This document shows, one piece after another, positions 63,998-64,000 of a stretch of 64,000 nucleotides of DNA (positions are counted from its first letter, which is position 1; the number at the start of each line of letters is the position of its first letter). Below the pieces are notes generated by a model. It saw only the letters and a list, made by a program, of their open reading frames with translations, did not search any database and had not been told where the DNA came from. A program made the position numbers and the translations under genes. Source of the DNA: Sulfopaludibacter sp963835555 (GTDB lineage: Bacteria > Acidobacteriota > Terriglobia > Bryobacterales > Bryobacteraceae); assembly GCA_963835555.1 (NCBI GenBank), contig CAWIGC010000041.1:193253-257252 (forward strand), given 5' to 3'.

Positions 63998-64000
63998 GCC

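Overview
The window is GC-rich, gene-dense bacterial DNA. It most likely comes from an Acidobacteriota genome of the Solibacter/Bryobacter type. The evidence is two very large Oar-type TonB-dependent receptors with an N-terminal carboxypeptidase-regulatory domain, two TPR gene + ASPIC/UnbV (CRTAC1) FG-GAP gene pairs, a cytochrome c/copper type II/TPR fusion, and a SUMF1-type protein fused to a TIM-barrel-like N-terminus. The assignment is inferred from gene content; no rRNA or tRNA gene was seen.

Layout. 1-21.6 kb is ordinary chromosome with mostly intact genes: TPR, CRTAC1, cytochrome/TPR, TonB receptor, TPR, CRTAC1, then a tight operon of a TusA-like sulfur carrier, two DsrE-family proteins and a hybrid histidine kinase with a Cys-rich PAS domain, then a second TonB receptor, a sulfatase-modifying-type fusion and a formate/nitrite-transporter homologue. 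21.6-28.4 kb is eroded: a small zinc-finger gene, an ISL3 element inserted next to a broken L,D-transpeptidase, a deleted M23 peptidase, pieces of an ABC ATPase and of dnaK, and several small stress-type genes. 28.5-31.6 kb is a minus-strand cassette of a PIG-L deacetylase, a GT4 glycosyltransferase and a GH100-like glycosidase. 32.1-36.1 kb holds a CsbD protein, a two-component system (two response regulators and a membrane kinase) and a DksA/TraR protein. 36.9-47.0 kb is a compact minus-strand run that looks like one glucose operon: GH15 glucoamylase, GRP-type sugar transporter, CLC channel, GMC oxidoreductase, glucose dehydrogenase and P-type H+-ATPase. SYLF, 17M-like and receiver-like genes lie upstream of it.

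49-64 kb is a nest of mobile elements. An ISNCY-type transposase gene is split by a complete ISAzo13-type element. Next come a truncated ISL3-type transposase with a divergent accessory gene, and a zinc-finger relic. An IS21-type element with a ParB-like gene follows; its istA is split by an ISL3 element with a perfect 8-bp target duplication, and its istB is cut by an IS91-type element that carries a tyrosine recombinase. A complete RIT element (three tyrosine recombinases between 41-bp perfect inverted repeats) fills the last 3.3 kb.

A caution runs through the annotation. About a dozen otherwise well-preserved genes carry a single-base indel, several at short homopolymers. Either this region is decaying or the assembly contains residual indel errors; the sequence alone cannot decide, and each affected gene is marked.
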